The notes under the pieces are model-generated. The model did no database searches, was not told the DNA's origin, and saw only the letters and a program-made list of their open reading frames with translations. Positions 32,978-42,151 of a DNA stretch of 64,000 bases are shown here, piece by piece (within the stretch, counting starts at the first letter, position 1; each line of letters opens with the position of its first letter). The DNA is from Salegentibacter salinarum (GTDB taxonomy: Bacteria > Bacteroidota > Bacteroidia > Flavobacteriales > Flavobacteriaceae). Made by a program: the position numbers and the translations under genes. Location: NCBI RefSeq assembly GCF_900168115.1, contig NZ_FUZC01000002.1, positions 62,001-126,000 of the forward strand, in the 5' to 3' direction.

Positions 32978-33484
32978 ATGAGAAAAATCACTGCTATATT
33001 GGTTTTATCCTTAATATTTATTGCCTGTAAAAATGAAAAATCTAATGAAGAAGCTGAAGTTTTTGCCGAAGTCAAAACTGATTCTTATAATTCTTTTGGA
33101 ACTGAAATTGATTCAGAAAATGCCATCTCATCAGCCCAAGCTCTTGAGAAATTCAATTCGCTAAAACTCGGTGATACTTTAGATTTAAAATTTACTTCAA
33201 ACATAAATAGCGTTTGTAAAAAGAAAGGTTGCTGGATGATCTTAGAACTTCCTGAAGAGGAAGATGTAAGAGTAACTTTTAAAGATTACGGATTTTTTGT
33301 GCCGAAAGACAGCGAAAATACCGAGGTGATCGTACAGGGAAAAGCTTTTATAAATGAAATGTCTGTTGAAGATCAAAAGCACTATGCCGAAGATGAGGGG
33401 AAATCTGAAACTGAAATAGCCGCAATTACTTCCCTGGAGATTTCCAGGGCATTTATTGCTAATGGCGTACTTTTAAAAGAATAA
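32978..33484 (+). CDS. DUF4920 lipoprotein
   Basis: 168 aa from the ATG at 32978; a longer frame from 32933 lacks a signal. Lipobox FIAC, Cys17. The DUF4920 body contains KLGDTLDLKFTSNINSVCKK, GCWMILELPEEEDVRVTFKDYGFFVP and VIVQGKAFI, an OB-like fold with a conserved K-K-G-C-W metal-site-like segment. Function unknown; the Cys pair in VCKKKGCW might bind a metal. It is immediately followed by a TTG-started methyltransferase gene, its stop and the next start separated by 1 bp. Confidence 0.8.
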   Translation: MRKITAILVLSLIFIACKNEKSNEEAEVFAEVKTDSYNSFGTEIDSENAISSAQALEKFNSLKLGDTLDLKFTSNINSVCKKKGCWMILELPEEEDVRVTFKDYGFFVPKDSENTEVIVQGKAFINEMSVEDQKHYAEDEGKSETEIAAITSLEISRAFIANGVLLKE

Positions 33485-33485
33485 T

Positions 33486-34160
33486 TTGGAAAGAAAAATT
33501 ATAAAAACCGGCGATGGATCGGTTACCATTCATTTAAGCGAATGGGATGAGCAGTACCATTCTAAACACGGTGCGATCCAGGAGGCGCAGCACGTTTTTA
33601 TAAAAATGGGACTGGAATATTGGGTAGGACTTAACAAGGAGAAAAATCCCGCCATTCTGGAAATTGGTTTTGGTACTGGCCTTAATGCGTTTATCACTTT
33701 TCTTGAAGCTAAAAAACTTCAGCTGAAAATAAATTATACAGGGGTAGAGGCCTATCCGGTTTCAGCGGCCGAAATAAAGGAGCTTAATTATGCCGAAATG
33801 CTTTCTGCAGAAAATCAATTAGATTCTTTTCAGAAAATGCACGAAATTCCGTGGAATGAAAAAGTAGCTATTTCTGAAAATTTTCAGCTTGAAAAACAAC
33901 AAAAACGCTTCGAAGAAATTGAAGATGCAAATCAATACGATTTGGTGTTTTTTGATGCTTTTGGCGCCAGGGTTCAACCCGAACTTTGGACAGAAGATAT
34001 CTTTGCTAAAATGTTTGCAGCGATGAAAAGCAATTCAGTTTTAGTTACTTATTCTGCTAAAGGAAGTGTAAGAAGAGCTATGCAAACTGCAGGTTTCATC
34101 GTAGAAAGGCTTCCCGGCCCTCCAGGTAAACGTGAAATGTTAAGAGCATTAAAAAAGTAG
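33486..34160 (+). CDS. tRNA 5-methylaminomethyl-2-thiouridine methyltransferase (MnmC1-like)
   Basis: 224 aa. SAM-dependent methyltransferase of the stand-alone MnmC N-domain type (also called MnmD), which completes mnm5s2U at the wobble base of some tRNAs. Segments: WDEQYHSKHGAIQEAQHVFI (the E-x-Y-H-S start of the family), ILEIGFGTGLNAFITFLEA (SAM motif I), YDLVFFDAFGARVQPELWT and GSVRRAMQTAGFIVERLPGP-type end. The start is TTG at 33486, directly after the DUF4920 stop. No FAD-dependent MnmC2 domain is attached, as is usual outside Gammaproteobacteria. Confidence 0.88.
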   Translation: MERKIIKTGDGSVTIHLSEWDEQYHSKHGAIQEAQHVFIKMGLEYWVGLNKEKNPAILEIGFGTGLNAFITFLEAKKLQLKINYTGVEAYPVSAAEIKELNYAEMLSAENQLDSFQKMHEIPWNEKVAISENFQLEKQQKRFEEIEDANQYDLVFFDAFGARVQPELWTEDIFAKMFAAMKSNSVLVTYSAKGSVRRAMQTAGFIVERLPGPPGKREMLRALKK

Positions 34161-34230
34161 GCTGTTTAGCTGTTAAATCAGTAATAAACTTTAGTAGAGG
34201 TTTATACTTGTTGCTATCTTGTAAAGAAAA

Positions 34231-35133
34231 ATGCGAGTATTAATAACAGGAGCTACCGGTTTAATTGGATCTAAGATTAGTCGGTTGTGTCGGGAAAAAG
34301 GAATACAAGTTCATTACCTCTCTACCAGTAAAGAAAAGCTGGAAAATAAACCTGATTATAAAGGTTTTTACTGGAACCCTGACGAGAATGAAATTGATAG
34401 TAAAGCCATAGAGGGCGTTGATGCTATAATAAACCTTGTTGGGGCAAGCGTTGCGGAGCGATGGACACCAGAACAAAAGGAGAAAATCTTAAAAAGCCGT
34501 ACCGAAACGGCGAATTTACTTTACACTTGTTTACAGGAAAATGAACACCAGGTAAAAAACCTGGTGTCAGCCAGTGCTATTGGGATTTACCCCAGTTCCC
34601 TTGAAAAATTATATACCGAAGAAGCCCAGGGTGTAGATGATTCTTTTATAGGAGAAGTGGTGGTAAAATGGGAAGAAGCCGTAGATAATTTCACAGACCT
34701 GGGAATTGAAGTAGCCAAAATTAGAATAGGCCTTGTCCTTGCCGAAAACGGCGGAATGCTTCAAAAATTAAAAGAACCGGTAAACTTTAATGTTGGTTCT
34801 CCGCTTGGCAATGGAAAACAATGGCAATCCTGGATTCATATAGATGATATTAGCGGGATATTTATGTTCGCTGTAGAAAATAAGTTAACCGGCGTTTATA
34901 ATGCGGTAGCACCAAATCCTGTTACCAATAAAGAACTGGTGAACGAAGTAGCTTCCCAACTGGGAAAACCAGTATGGCTGCCTAATGTGCCTAAAGTGGC
35001 TCTTAAATTAGTTCTGGGAGAAATGTCCCACCTGGTTTTGTCAAGCCAATTGGTAAGTAGTGACAAAATAGAGCAGGAAGGTTATAGTTTTAAATATGTA
35101 AATCTTTCTAAAGCCCTGGAAGATTTAATTTAG
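34231..35133 (+). CDS. TIGR01777-family epimerase (YfcH-like)
   Basis: 300 aa, an extended SDR-type NAD-binding protein. The nucleotide-binding loop is ITGATGLIGSKI at the N-terminus. INLVGASVAERW, SASAIGIYPS and WIHIDDISGIFMFAVENKLTGVYNAVAP are hallmarks of the TIGR01777 family, with a C-terminal DUF1731-like end (PVWLPNVPKVALKLVLGEMS). The substrate is unknown; YfcH in E. coli is also uncharacterised. It ends at a strong bidirectional terminator. Confidence 0.9.
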   Translation: MRVLITGATGLIGSKISRLCREKGIQVHYLSTSKEKLENKPDYKGFYWNPDENEIDSKAIEGVDAIINLVGASVAERWTPEQKEKILKSRTETANLLYTCLQENEHQVKNLVSASAIGIYPSSLEKLYTEEAQGVDDSFIGEVVVKWEEAVDNFTDLGIEVAKIRIGLVLAENGGMLQKLKEPVNFNVGSPLGNGKQWQSWIHIDDISGIFMFAVENKLTGVYNAVAPNPVTNKELVNEVASQLGKPVWLPNVPKVALKLVLGEMSHLVLSSQLVSSDKIEQEGYSFKYVNLSKALEDLI

Positions 35134-35155
35134 GATTTAAGAGATTTTAAAGCAT

Positions 35156-35187
35156 AAAAAAAGCTGCCAAATTTGGCAGCTTTTTTT
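35156..35187. terminator. Bidirectional terminator between convergent genes
   Basis: A perfect 32-bp palindrome of AAAAAAAGCTGCCAAA and its complement. It carries A and T tracts on both sides, so it can end transcripts from the epimerase gene and from yceI. Confidence 0.88.
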
Positions 35188-35203
35188 GTATTTAATAATG
35201 TTC

Positions 35204-35872
35204 TTAAGCTTTAGTAGCTTTTAGGTTAACTTTTAAAGTGATATCATCACTTACAAAGTTATCTCCAAGTCCGTCAAATACAGATTTAGAACCAAAGTTC
35301 ACATTCCAGTTTGTTCTGTCTATAGTGAATTCTTCACTAGTGATCTCAATACTGTCATCAGATTGGTTAATGTTAACCGGGAAAGAAACGTTTTTGGTTT
35401 CCTCTTTAATAGTAAGGTTGCCAGATAACATTTTTTGTCCGTTTTCTTCAGTAATTTCAGTTACTTCAAAAGTAGCTTCAGGATATTTTGTAGCGTTAAA
35501 GAAGTCACCTTCTTTACCTTCTACAGTTCCCATTAAATGTGCTTCAAGGTCTTTTTTATCGTCACCTTCAAGATCTGTTACAGTAATAGATTGCATATTA
35601 ATCACGAAATTTCCGCTTTCAATAATGCTATCATTAGCGCTAAAAGTACCTTCAGTAAGTTTAATGGTACCGGTATGTTCACCTGTTGGTTTGCTACCTC
35701 TCCACTCAATAGTAGAAGCCGAAGTATCTACTGTAAACTCCATAGCCTCAGCTTGTGCAGTTGCTGCATCTTTAGCTTCTGAAGTTTCTGCCTTATTTTT
35801 ATCGTTTTTACATCCTACAACCGCAGTTAAAAAAGCTGCAATTACAAAAGTGCTTAAAATTGATTTTCTCAT
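35204..35872 (-). CDS. YceI-family lipoprotein
   Basis: 222 aa with a lipobox (VVGC, Cys21) and an Ala/Glu/Lys-rich spacer to about residue 43. The YceI/lipocalin-like barrel spans about 46-222: FTVDTSASTIEWRGSKPTGEHTG-type start, MQSITVTDLEGD, HLMGTVEGKEGDFFNATKYPEATFEV (shown in parts), and DRTNWNVNFGS near the end. YceI proteins bind isoprenoid-like lipids such as polyprenyl compounds. Here it is tethered to a membrane. Confidence 0.88.
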   Translation of the reverse strand: MRKSILSTFVIAAFLTAVVGCKNDKNKAETSEAKDAATAQAEAMEFTVDTSASTIEWRGSKPTGEHTGTIKLTEGTFSANDSIIESGNFVINMQSITVTDLEGDDKKDLEAHLMGTVEGKEGDFFNATKYPEATFEVTEITEENGQKMLSGNLTIKEETKNVSFPVNINQSDDSIEITSEEFTIDRTNWNVNFGSKSVFDGLGDNFVSDDITLKVNLKATKA

Positions 35873-36043
35873 TTGTGTTAAAATTTAGTTTTATTTTAGT
35901 CTGCGAAATTACATAAACATCCTATACCCTAATGCTAAATATTTACTAAATAATTTGATCAAATATTGCTTAATGACATTTTGACATTGAATCATAATTG
36001 GCAATGATTTTGACCCGTTGAGGCTGTATTAAAATACATAAAA

Positions 36044-36637
36044 ATGAGCAACAAGAAAAAAGATATAAGAGAAGAGCAACAGGACCAACCTGTTAAAGAT
36101 CAAATTGAAGATGCTATAGATGAAGCTATAGACGAGGTAGAAGGTGAAAGAGAAAATGAAGATAGCAATGAAGATTCTCCCGAATTTACTGAAGAAGAAA
36201 AGCTAAAAGAAGACCTTCAGAAGGAAAAAGATAAATTCCTGCGTCTTTTTGCGGAGTTTGAAAATTATAAAAGAAGAACCTCAAAAGAGCGTTTAGAGCT
36301 ATTTAAGACTGCCAACCAGGAAGTAATGGCAGCTATGTTGCCAGTTTTGGACGATTTTGACAGGGCTTTAAAAGAAATTCGAAAATCCGGAGATAAAAAT
36401 TTAGTACACGGGGTTGAGCTTATCCACAATAAATTTAAAGAAACACTTACCAGTAAAGGTCTTGAACCAATGGATGTGAAAGAAGGAGATGACTTTGATT
36501 CCGAAATCCATGAGGCTATAACTCAAATACCTGCACCTAAAGATAAGCTTAAAGGCAAGATAGTTGATGTAGTAGAGCGTGGATACAAGTTAGGGGAGCG
36601 AATTATTCGATTTCCTAAAGTAGTAACTGGCAAATAA
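36044..36637 (+). CDS. grpE: Nucleotide exchange factor GrpE
   Basis: 197 aa co-chaperone that releases ADP from DnaK. A long acidic N-terminus (1-55) is followed by a coiled-coil (EEKLKEDLQKEKDKFLRLFAEFENYK) and the beta-domain, with LPVLDDFDRAL, GVELIHNKFKETLTSKGLEPM, and VVERGYKLGERIIRFPKVVT, the GrpE signature. It lies 30 bp before dnaJ. No CIRCE or other heat-shock operator is obvious upstream; the 150-bp gap before it has only AT-rich sequence. Confidence 0.95.
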   Translation: MSNKKKDIREEQQDQPVKDQIEDAIDEAIDEVEGERENEDSNEDSPEFTEEEKLKEDLQKEKDKFLRLFAEFENYKRRTSKERLELFKTANQEVMAAMLPVLDDFDRALKEIRKSGDKNLVHGVELIHNKFKETLTSKGLEPMDVKEGDDFDSEIHEAITQIPAPKDKLKGKIVDVVERGYKLGERIIRFPKVVTGK

Positions 36638-36667
36638 AAGCTTTTTTAGAATTCGCAAAACGAGACC

Positions 36668-37795
36668 ATGAAAGAAGATTATTACGACATATTAGGCATA
36701 AGTAAAGGTGCTTCAACCGCCGAGATAAAGAAAGCATACCGAAAAATGGCCATTAAGTATCACCCAGATAAGAATCCGGGAGATGCTGAGGCTGAAGAAA
36801 AGTTTAAAAAATCGGCTGAAGCTTACGAAGTACTTAGCAATGAAGATAAACGAGCCCGTTACGACAGGTTTGGCCACCAGGCATTTGAAGGTGGCGGCGG
36901 AGGCGGAGGCTTCGGCGGAATGGATATGGACGATATATTCAGCCAGTTTGGAGATATCTTTGGAGGTGGCTTCAGCGGAGGCGGAGGCTTCTCTGGTTTT
37001 GGCGGCGGTTTTGGTGGTGGCCAAAGACGTGCTAAAGGGAGCAACCTTAGAATTAGGGTGAGTCTTACTTTAGAAGAAATTGCCAATGGTGCCGAGAAAA
37101 AGATTAAGGTAAAAAGAAAAGTCCAGGCTCCTGGTACTACCTATAAAACCTGTACTACCTGTAAAGGAACCGGGCAGGTAACTCGGGTAACCAACACTAT
37201 ATTAGGTAGAATGCAAACGGCATCTCCCTGTACTGCGTGTAGTGGTTCTGGACAGATTATAGATCAAAAACCACCGGAGGCAGATGCGCACGGATTGGTA
37301 CAAAAAGAAGAAACTGTTTCTATTAAAATTCCTTCGGGAGTTGAAGATGGAATGCAGTTAAAGGTTGCCGGTAAAGGAAACGATGCTCCAGGAAATGGAG
37401 TTCCGGGAGATTTACTGGTAGCTATTGAAGAAAAGGAACACCACAGTCTTCAACGAGAAGGAGATAACCTTCATTACGATTTGTATATAAGTTTATCTGA
37501 AGCTGTTTTAGGTTCTTCAAGAGAAATAGACACCGTAACCGGAAAAGTTAGAATAAAGGTTGAAGAAGGAGTACAATCTGGAAAAATCCTTAGACTTAGA
37601 GGAAAAGGAATAGGCAATCTTAACGGTTACGGAAAAGGAGATTTACTGGTTCACGTAAATGTTTGGACCCCTAAAAATCTAAATAACGAACAACGCGATT
37701 TCTTTGAAAGAATGGCTGAAGATGAGAACTTCCAGCCGAATCCGGAGAAAAGCGATAAGTCATTCTTTGAAAAAGTTAAAGATATGTTTTCTTAG
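36668..37795 (+). CDS. dnaJ: Chaperone DnaJ with reduced zinc finger
   Basis: 375 aa Hsp40 partner of DnaK. J domain 1-70 with HPD at 32-34; Gly/Phe-rich linker about 74-120. The zinc region keeps only two CxxCxGxG motifs, CTTCKGTG (162-169) and CTACSGSG (188-195), where E. coli DnaJ has four. These correspond to motifs 2 and 3 (zinc centre II), so centre I is absent. C-terminal substrate domains follow ([50 protein letters not shown]). It is in an operon with grpE and is followed by a terminator. Confidence 0.95.
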   Translation: MKEDYYDILGISKGASTAEIKKAYRKMAIKYHPDKNPGDAEAEEKFKKSAEAYEVLSNEDKRARYDRFGHQAFEGGGGGGGFGGMDMDDIFSQFGDIFGGGFSGGGGFSGFGGGFGGGQRRAKGSNLRIRVSLTLEEIANGAEKKIKVKRKVQAPGTTYKTCTTCKGTGQVTRVTNTILGRMQTASPCTACSGSGQIIDQKPPEADAHGLVQKEETVSIKIPSGVEDGMQLKVAGKGNDAPGNGVPGDLLVAIEEKEHHSLQREGDNLHYDLYISLSEAVLGSSREIDTVTGKVRIKVEEGVQSGKILRLRGKGIGNLNGYGKGDLLVHVNVWTPKNLNNEQRDFFERMAEDENFQPNPEKSDKSFFEKVKDMFS

Positions 37796-37820
37796 AACCC
37801 CGGTTTTAAGAAAAAATTTA

Positions 37821-37828
37821 TATATTTG
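37821..37828 (+). promoter_or_regulatory. Possible -7 box downstream of dnaJ
   Basis: TATATTTG matches TAnnTTTG but precedes hairpins rather than a gene. It could start a short non-coding transcript; chance occurrence in AT-rich sequence is also possible. Confidence 0.25.
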
Positions 37829-37830
37829 AT

Positions 37831-37865
37831 TATCACTAAGTCTTTTAGTGATAATTTTTCTTTTT
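37831..37865 (+). terminator. Terminator after dnaJ
   Basis: Perfect 9-bp stem TATCACTAA / TTAGTGATA with a 5-base loop and a tract ATTTTTCTTTTTC. Confidence 0.75.
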
Positions 37866-37880
37866 CATAGCAATTTTTTT

Positions 37881-37917
37881 CCCATCCTTAATTTATTAAG
37901 GGTGGGTTTTGTTTTTT
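37881..37917 (+). terminator. Second terminator-like hairpin downstream of dnaJ
   Basis: Stem CCCATCCTTAA / TTAAGGGTGGG with one G-T pair, loop TTTAT, followed by TTTTGTTTTTT. It lies about 28 bp past the first terminator. Confidence 0.7.
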
Positions 37918-38046
37918 AGAGAAGTCCGGAAATTATAATTTCTTCTTAATCGAAAACATCTCTCGAGTGATTTCAATATATTTACTCATCAGCTTAGATA
38001 GAGTAACATTTGGATTTAGAGTCTTAAATGTTCTATAGTTCTAAAC

Positions 38047-38086
38047 AATACCTTGGGGTTGTTCCAGGGTATTTTATTTTTTTTAC
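38047..38086 (+). terminator. Hairpin directly upstream of the ABC exporter operon
   Basis: Stem AATACCTTGG / CCAGGGTATT with one G-T pair and a GGTTGTT loop, then TTATTTTTTTT, 13 bp before the ATG at 38099. It is either the end of a short RNA starting after 37917 or an attenuator controlling the exporter operon. The 300-bp gap holds no protein-coding frame that I can support. Confidence 0.6.
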
Positions 38087-38098
38087 CAGCACTTTTAT

Positions 38099-39028
38099 AT
38101 GGAAAATCTTTTAGTAGCAGAAAATATCTACAAACAATTTGGCAATTTTACTGCACTAAATAATGTCTCAATCGCCATCCCGCGTGGTAGCATTTTTGGA
38201 CTTTTAGGTCCAAACGGCGCAGGGAAAACTACTTTACTACGTATTATTAACCAAATTACCATGCCTGATAAGGGCCGGGTTTATTTAGATGGAAAACCTT
38301 TGCATCCCAACGATATTGCCCATATTGGGTATTTACCGGAAGAACGCGGACTTTACAAATCTATGAAAGTTGGGGAGCAGGCACTTTACCTCGCTCGATT
38401 AAAAGGACTTTCTAAGGCTGAAGCTAAAGAACGCCTGGAATACTGGTTCAAAAAGTTGCAAATTGAAGGCTGGTGGGACAAAAAGATCCAGGAGCTTTCT
38501 AAAGGAATGGCACAAAAAGTTCAGTTTATTATAACTGTTTTACACAGGCCTAAATTGTTGATTTTTGACGAACCTTTCAGTGGATTTGATCCCGTAAACG
38601 CCGGTTTAATTAAGAACGAAATACTTCAGCTGAAAGAAGAAGGTGCGACTATACTTTTTTCTACCCACCGAATGGAAAGTGTAGAGGAATTATGTGATTA
38701 TATGGCTTTGATTCACTTATCGAATAAATTATTAGACGGAAAAGTTTCAGAAATAAAGCGGGAATATAAATCCAACACCTATGAAGTAGGTCTGGAAAGT
38801 GAAAATGATACCGCACTTTTAGCAGAGTTAAAAGAGAAATTTGTGATTGGTAATACTAATTTTAAAAGTATTAATGATGATCTAAAATTAACTATTCAGC
38901 TTAAAGAAGGAGAGACACCCAACCAACTTTTAGATTATCTTCTTGGCAAGGCCAGGATAAATCATTTTGTAGAAGTTATTCCATCAGTAAACGATATTTT
39001 TATAAAAACCGTAACTCAACATGCGTAA
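38099..39028 (+). CDS. ABC exporter ATP-binding subunit (NatA-like)
   Basis: 309 aa. Walker A GPNGAGKTT near residue 40, Q-loop region YLPEERGLYKSM, signature LSKGMAQKVQ, Walker B LLIFDEPFSGFDP and switch His in STHRMESVEEL are present. A DUF4162-like C-terminal extension (about 215-309) is typical of NatA-type exporters. The gene overlaps the permease gene by 8 bp. The substrate is unknown; NatAB relatives expel sodium or small toxic compounds. Confidence 0.9.
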   Translation: MENLLVAENIYKQFGNFTALNNVSIAIPRGSIFGLLGPNGAGKTTLLRIINQITMPDKGRVYLDGKPLHPNDIAHIGYLPEERGLYKSMKVGEQALYLARLKGLSKAEAKERLEYWFKKLQIEGWWDKKIQELSKGMAQKVQFIITVLHRPKLLIFDEPFSGFDPVNAGLIKNEILQLKEEGATILFSTHRMESVEELCDYMALIHLSNKLLDGKVSEIKREYKSNTYEVGLESENDTALLAELKEKFVIGNTNFKSINDDLKLTIQLKEGETPNQLLDYLLGKARINHFVEVIPSVNDIFIKTVTQHA

Positions 39029-40313
39029 TTTAAAGCTTATAATTCAGCGGGAATATTTGGCGCGGGTAAGGAATAAAACCTTCATTATAATGACTTTTTT
39101 AAGTCCGCTAATTTTGGTAGGAATGTTTGCGCTAATCGCTTATTTAAGTATGCTGAATAGCAGCGAGCAACGCATTATAGGTTTATTTGATGAAACTGAA
39201 ATGTTTGCTTCAGAATTTAAAGACCAGGAACAGGTTCAATATTTAGACCTTTCAGGGAAAACCTTTGAGGAAGCAAAACAAATGGTAAATGAACAGGATT
39301 ATTACGGGCTCATTTACATTCCTGAAAATATTAATAATGACCTGGAAGGCGTGCAGTTTTTTGGAAAAGAATCTCCCGGTTTGGGGACTATTCAGGCTAT
39401 AGAAAAAACTATTGCCGACAGACTTACTCGCGAAGAACTTATTGAACGCGGTATTGATGTAAACCAGTTAAACGAAGCCAAAACCGAGGTAAGGATTGAA
39501 ATCCAGAATTTCTCTGGAGAACGCACTTCCAAAATGTCTAACTATATAAAGATGTTTTTTGGAGGTGCAGCGGGCTATTTATTGATGATGTTTATTATCA
39601 TTTATGGCAATATGGTAATGCGCAGTGTAATCGAAGAAAAAACGAACCGGATTATTGAGATTATTGTTTCTTCGGTAAAACCAATTCAGCTTATGATGGG
39701 AAAGGTTTTAGGCACCTCTTTAGCGGGAATTACACAATTTACAATTTGGGTAGTACTGGCGGGAGTTTTAGCAATGACCTCCTTTTACGTGTTAGGCATT
39801 GATATTTTTACTGTTCAGAAATCACAATTAGAGACGGTTGAGCAAATTGCACAACCCGAAATAGCGCAGCTGGTAATGGATGTGCTTAATTTACCAATTC
39901 TTAAATTAATTATATTTTTCCTTATTTATTTTATTGGTGGTTATTTTCTTTACAGTTCTATTTACGCTGCAATTGGTGCTGCTGTAGATAGTGAAACCGA
40001 TACCCAGCAATTTATGTTTCCAGTAATTCTACCTTTAATGTTAGGTATTTATGTAGGTTTCTTTTCGGTAATAGAAAATCCGCATGGGACCGTATCTACT
40101 ATTTTTTCCATGGTACCGCTTACTTCCCCAATAGTTATGTTAATGCGTATTCCTTTTGGAGTGCCATGGTGGGAACTGGCAATTTCGGTAGCGCTTTTAA
40201 TAATTACCAATTTTATAGTAATTTGGATAGCGGCTAAAATTTATAGGGTAGGAATTCTTATGTATGGTAAAAAAGCCAGTTACAAAGAACTATTCAAATG
40301 GCTCAAATATTAG
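39021..40313 (+). CDS. ABC-2 type permease (NatB-like)
   Basis: 430 aa. One N-terminal helix (FIIMTFLSPLILVGMFALIA), a large extracytoplasmic domain (about 50-175: QRIIGLFDETEMFASEF, QYLDLSGKTFEEAKQMV, VQFFGKESPG), then five or six helices with the characteristic EEKTNRIIEIIVSSVKPIQLMMGK loop and the end SPIVMLMRIPFGVPWWELA. This is the ABC-2/NatB layout. It is translationally coupled to the ATPase gene and followed after 3 bp by an MscS gene. Confidence 0.9.
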   Translation: MRNLKLIIQREYLARVRNKTFIIMTFLSPLILVGMFALIAYLSMLNSSEQRIIGLFDETEMFASEFKDQEQVQYLDLSGKTFEEAKQMVNEQDYYGLIYIPENINNDLEGVQFFGKESPGLGTIQAIEKTIADRLTREELIERGIDVNQLNEAKTEVRIEIQNFSGERTSKMSNYIKMFFGGAAGYLLMMFIIIYGNMVMRSVIEEKTNRIIEIIVSSVKPIQLMMGKVLGTSLAGITQFTIWVVLAGVLAMTSFYVLGIDIFTVQKSQLETVEQIAQPEIAQLVMDVLNLPILKLIIFFLIYFIGGYFLYSSIYAAIGAAVDSETDTQQFMFPVILPLMLGIYVGFFSVIENPHGTVSTIFSMVPLTSPIVMLMRIPFGVPWWELAISVALLIITNFIVIWIAAKIYRVGILMYGKKASYKELFKWLKY

Positions 40314-40316
40314 AGA

Positions 40317-41249
40317 ATGCAGGAACAGGAAAACTCAGAAACCACAGAAGCAATTAAAGATGTTGTTCAGCAGGATATCTGGGGAGCAATTGTAGATATT
40401 TGGAATTTCGTTTTAATCCCAATAGAAACCGGGGAGAATACGGTAAAAATTACTGTGGGTTTAATTTTACTGGTGATTTCTGCATTTGTTGTTACCAGTA
40501 TTGTTCTAAGATTAATTAGATCTTTTATCACAAGTAAACTAGCGCAGGGAGACAAACATAAATTTATAAGTGTTTTTAAGTTTATTAAATACTTTGTGTA
40601 TTTGGTGGTGATTCTTATTACTTTAAGCTCTGCAGGGATAAATATTACCATACTTTTAACAGCCTCTGCTGCACTTTTTGTTGGTATAGGTTTAGCTTTA
40701 CAAGAGCTCTTTCAGGATATTATTGGAGGGGTTTTTATAATTTTAGACAAGTCACTTTTGGTAGGAGACGTTATTGAAATGGAAGGCAGAGTTGGTCGTG
40801 TTTTTGAAATTAAACTGAGAACAACCCGAGCTTTAACAAGGGATGACAAGGTAATGATTATTCCCAATCATAAATTTATTAGTGATGTAATTTATAATTA
40901 TACCCAAAACCATGCAACTACCCGGGAAGGCGTTCAGGTTGGTGTGGCCTATGGGAGTGATACGCAAAAAGTAAAAGAGACATTATTGAAATGTGCCCTT
41001 GAAAATGATAGTATTGTGAAAAGCCCTGAACCATTTGTACTCTTTGATGATTTTGGAGAATCATCTTTGGTTTTTTCCCTACATTTTTATGTAACCGATA
41101 GTTTTGTAGACCCAAAAATTAAAAGTGCACTTAGATTTAAAATAGATGAAGAATTCAGGAAAAATAACATCACAATCCCATTTCCACAGCGGGATGTGCA
41201 TTTTTATCCTACCCAAAACCTAACCCAAAATTTATCTAAAAATGAATAA
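40317..41249 (+). CDS. Small-conductance mechanosensitive channel (MscS family)
   Basis: 310 aa. Three or four N-terminal helices are followed by the pore-lining helix ASAALFVGIGLALQELFQDIIGG, the Gly/Ala-packed TM3 of MscS. The beta domain follows (GVFIILDKSLLVGDVIEMEGRVGRV, then LTRDDKVMIIPNHKFISDVIYNY) with a C-terminal alpha/beta part. It should open under membrane tension to relieve osmotic shock. It overlaps the next gene by 8 bp, in one operon with the ABC exporter. Confidence 0.92.
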   Translation: MQEQENSETTEAIKDVVQQDIWGAIVDIWNFVLIPIETGENTVKITVGLILLVISAFVVTSIVLRLIRSFITSKLAQGDKHKFISVFKFIKYFVYLVVILITLSSAGINITILLTASAALFVGIGLALQELFQDIIGGVFIILDKSLLVGDVIEMEGRVGRVFEIKLRTTRALTRDDKVMIIPNHKFISDVIYNYTQNHATTREGVQVGVAYGSDTQKVKETLLKCALENDSIVKSPEPFVLFDDFGESSLVFSLHFYVTDSFVDPKIKSALRFKIDEEFRKNNITIPFPQRDVHFYPTQNLTQNLSKNE

Positions 41250-42150
41250 GACCTTTAAAATTATAGTCTTCCTTTTGCTGGGAGCTGTAACTTTTCCGGC
41301 AACGGCCCAATCTACAGATTTAGCCCGTATAGAATATACTTATTTTCCGCAGTCAGATTCAGATAATTCATTTCGTAGATTTAGAACCTTTGTTAATTTA
41401 CCCATTAAATTAAATGGAAAAGGTGCTTATTTAATTCCTGGAGTAGAATATAGAAACGTAAACTTTAAATATAAAAATAGTGAAGCTTTTACTACCAATA
41501 ACCTGGACAGGTTTCAATCGTTTACAGGAAAAATAGGCTACACTTTTAAAATGAACGAATTATGGCGTTTTGGCGCTGAGACCGGGGTGAAAATTGCTTC
41601 TAACTTCGCTACCAGTGAGTTGGTTAAAGACGATTTCATTTATACCGGATCGGTTTATTTTATAAAAATCAAGGAAGATGAGCGTTATATAGAACCCTGG
41701 CGACTTATTTTAGGACTTAGTTATTCTACCACTACCGGTTTTCCGTTTCCATTGCCTGTAATAAATTATTATAAGCGTTTTGATGAAAATTGGTCTTATG
41801 GGCTTGGAATACCAAAAACCAACCTGAAATATTATTTCAACGACAAACATGAAGTTCAGGGATTTGTAACCTTAGATGGGTTTTTTGCTAATATTCAGCA
41901 AAATTTTAATCCCTATCCGCAAACAAATCCTGGCGCAAACCGGCTTGCAGAGAGTATGTCTATGACCATAGTTTTAAGCGGTTTGGGATACCAATATAAT
42001 ATTTCAGATCATATAGCATTCTATGCCTATGCCGGTTATACGGTTATGAACGATATTCGATTAAGAGATAATGAGAGGGAAAACCTCTATACAATAGACG
42101 ACAAGAACACTTTCTACGCCCGCAGTGGCTTAAAATTTAGTATTTTATAA
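41242..42150 (+). CDS. Outer-membrane barrel-like protein, DUF6268-like
   Basis: 302 aa with a signal peptide ending in ATAQ. The body is a series of amphipathic strands (FRTFVNLPIKLNGKGAYLIPG, FTGKIGYTFKMNELWRFGAE, YALYAGYTVMNDIRLRD-like end, finishing ARSGLKFSIL), typical of a small outer-membrane barrel. DUF6268 is my best family guess. It is translationally coupled to the MscS gene and 1 bp before the NtrC-like regulator, so it may serve envelope-stress sensing or adaptation. This is inference. Confidence 0.6.
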   Translation: MNKTFKIIVFLLLGAVTFPATAQSTDLARIEYTYFPQSDSDNSFRRFRTFVNLPIKLNGKGAYLIPGVEYRNVNFKYKNSEAFTTNNLDRFQSFTGKIGYTFKMNELWRFGAETGVKIASNFATSELVKDDFIYTGSVYFIKIKEDERYIEPWRLILGLSYSTTTGFPFPLPVINYYKRFDENWSYGLGIPKTNLKYYFNDKHEVQGFVTLDGFFANIQQNFNPYPQTNPGANRLAESMSMTIVLSGLGYQYNISDHIAFYAYAGYTVMNDIRLRDNERENLYTIDDKNTFYARSGLKFSIL

Positions 42151-42151
42151 T

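Noticed and set aside
35238-35888. 216-residue + strand frame opposite yceI
   Set aside because: It is Ser/Val/Leu-rich antisense of the YceI gene; the minus-strand protein has a lipobox and the full family pattern.
36713-37086. Several frames in and opposite the Gly/Phe region of dnaJ
   Set aside because: They arise from the GC-rich Gly codon run; DnaJ itself is unambiguous.
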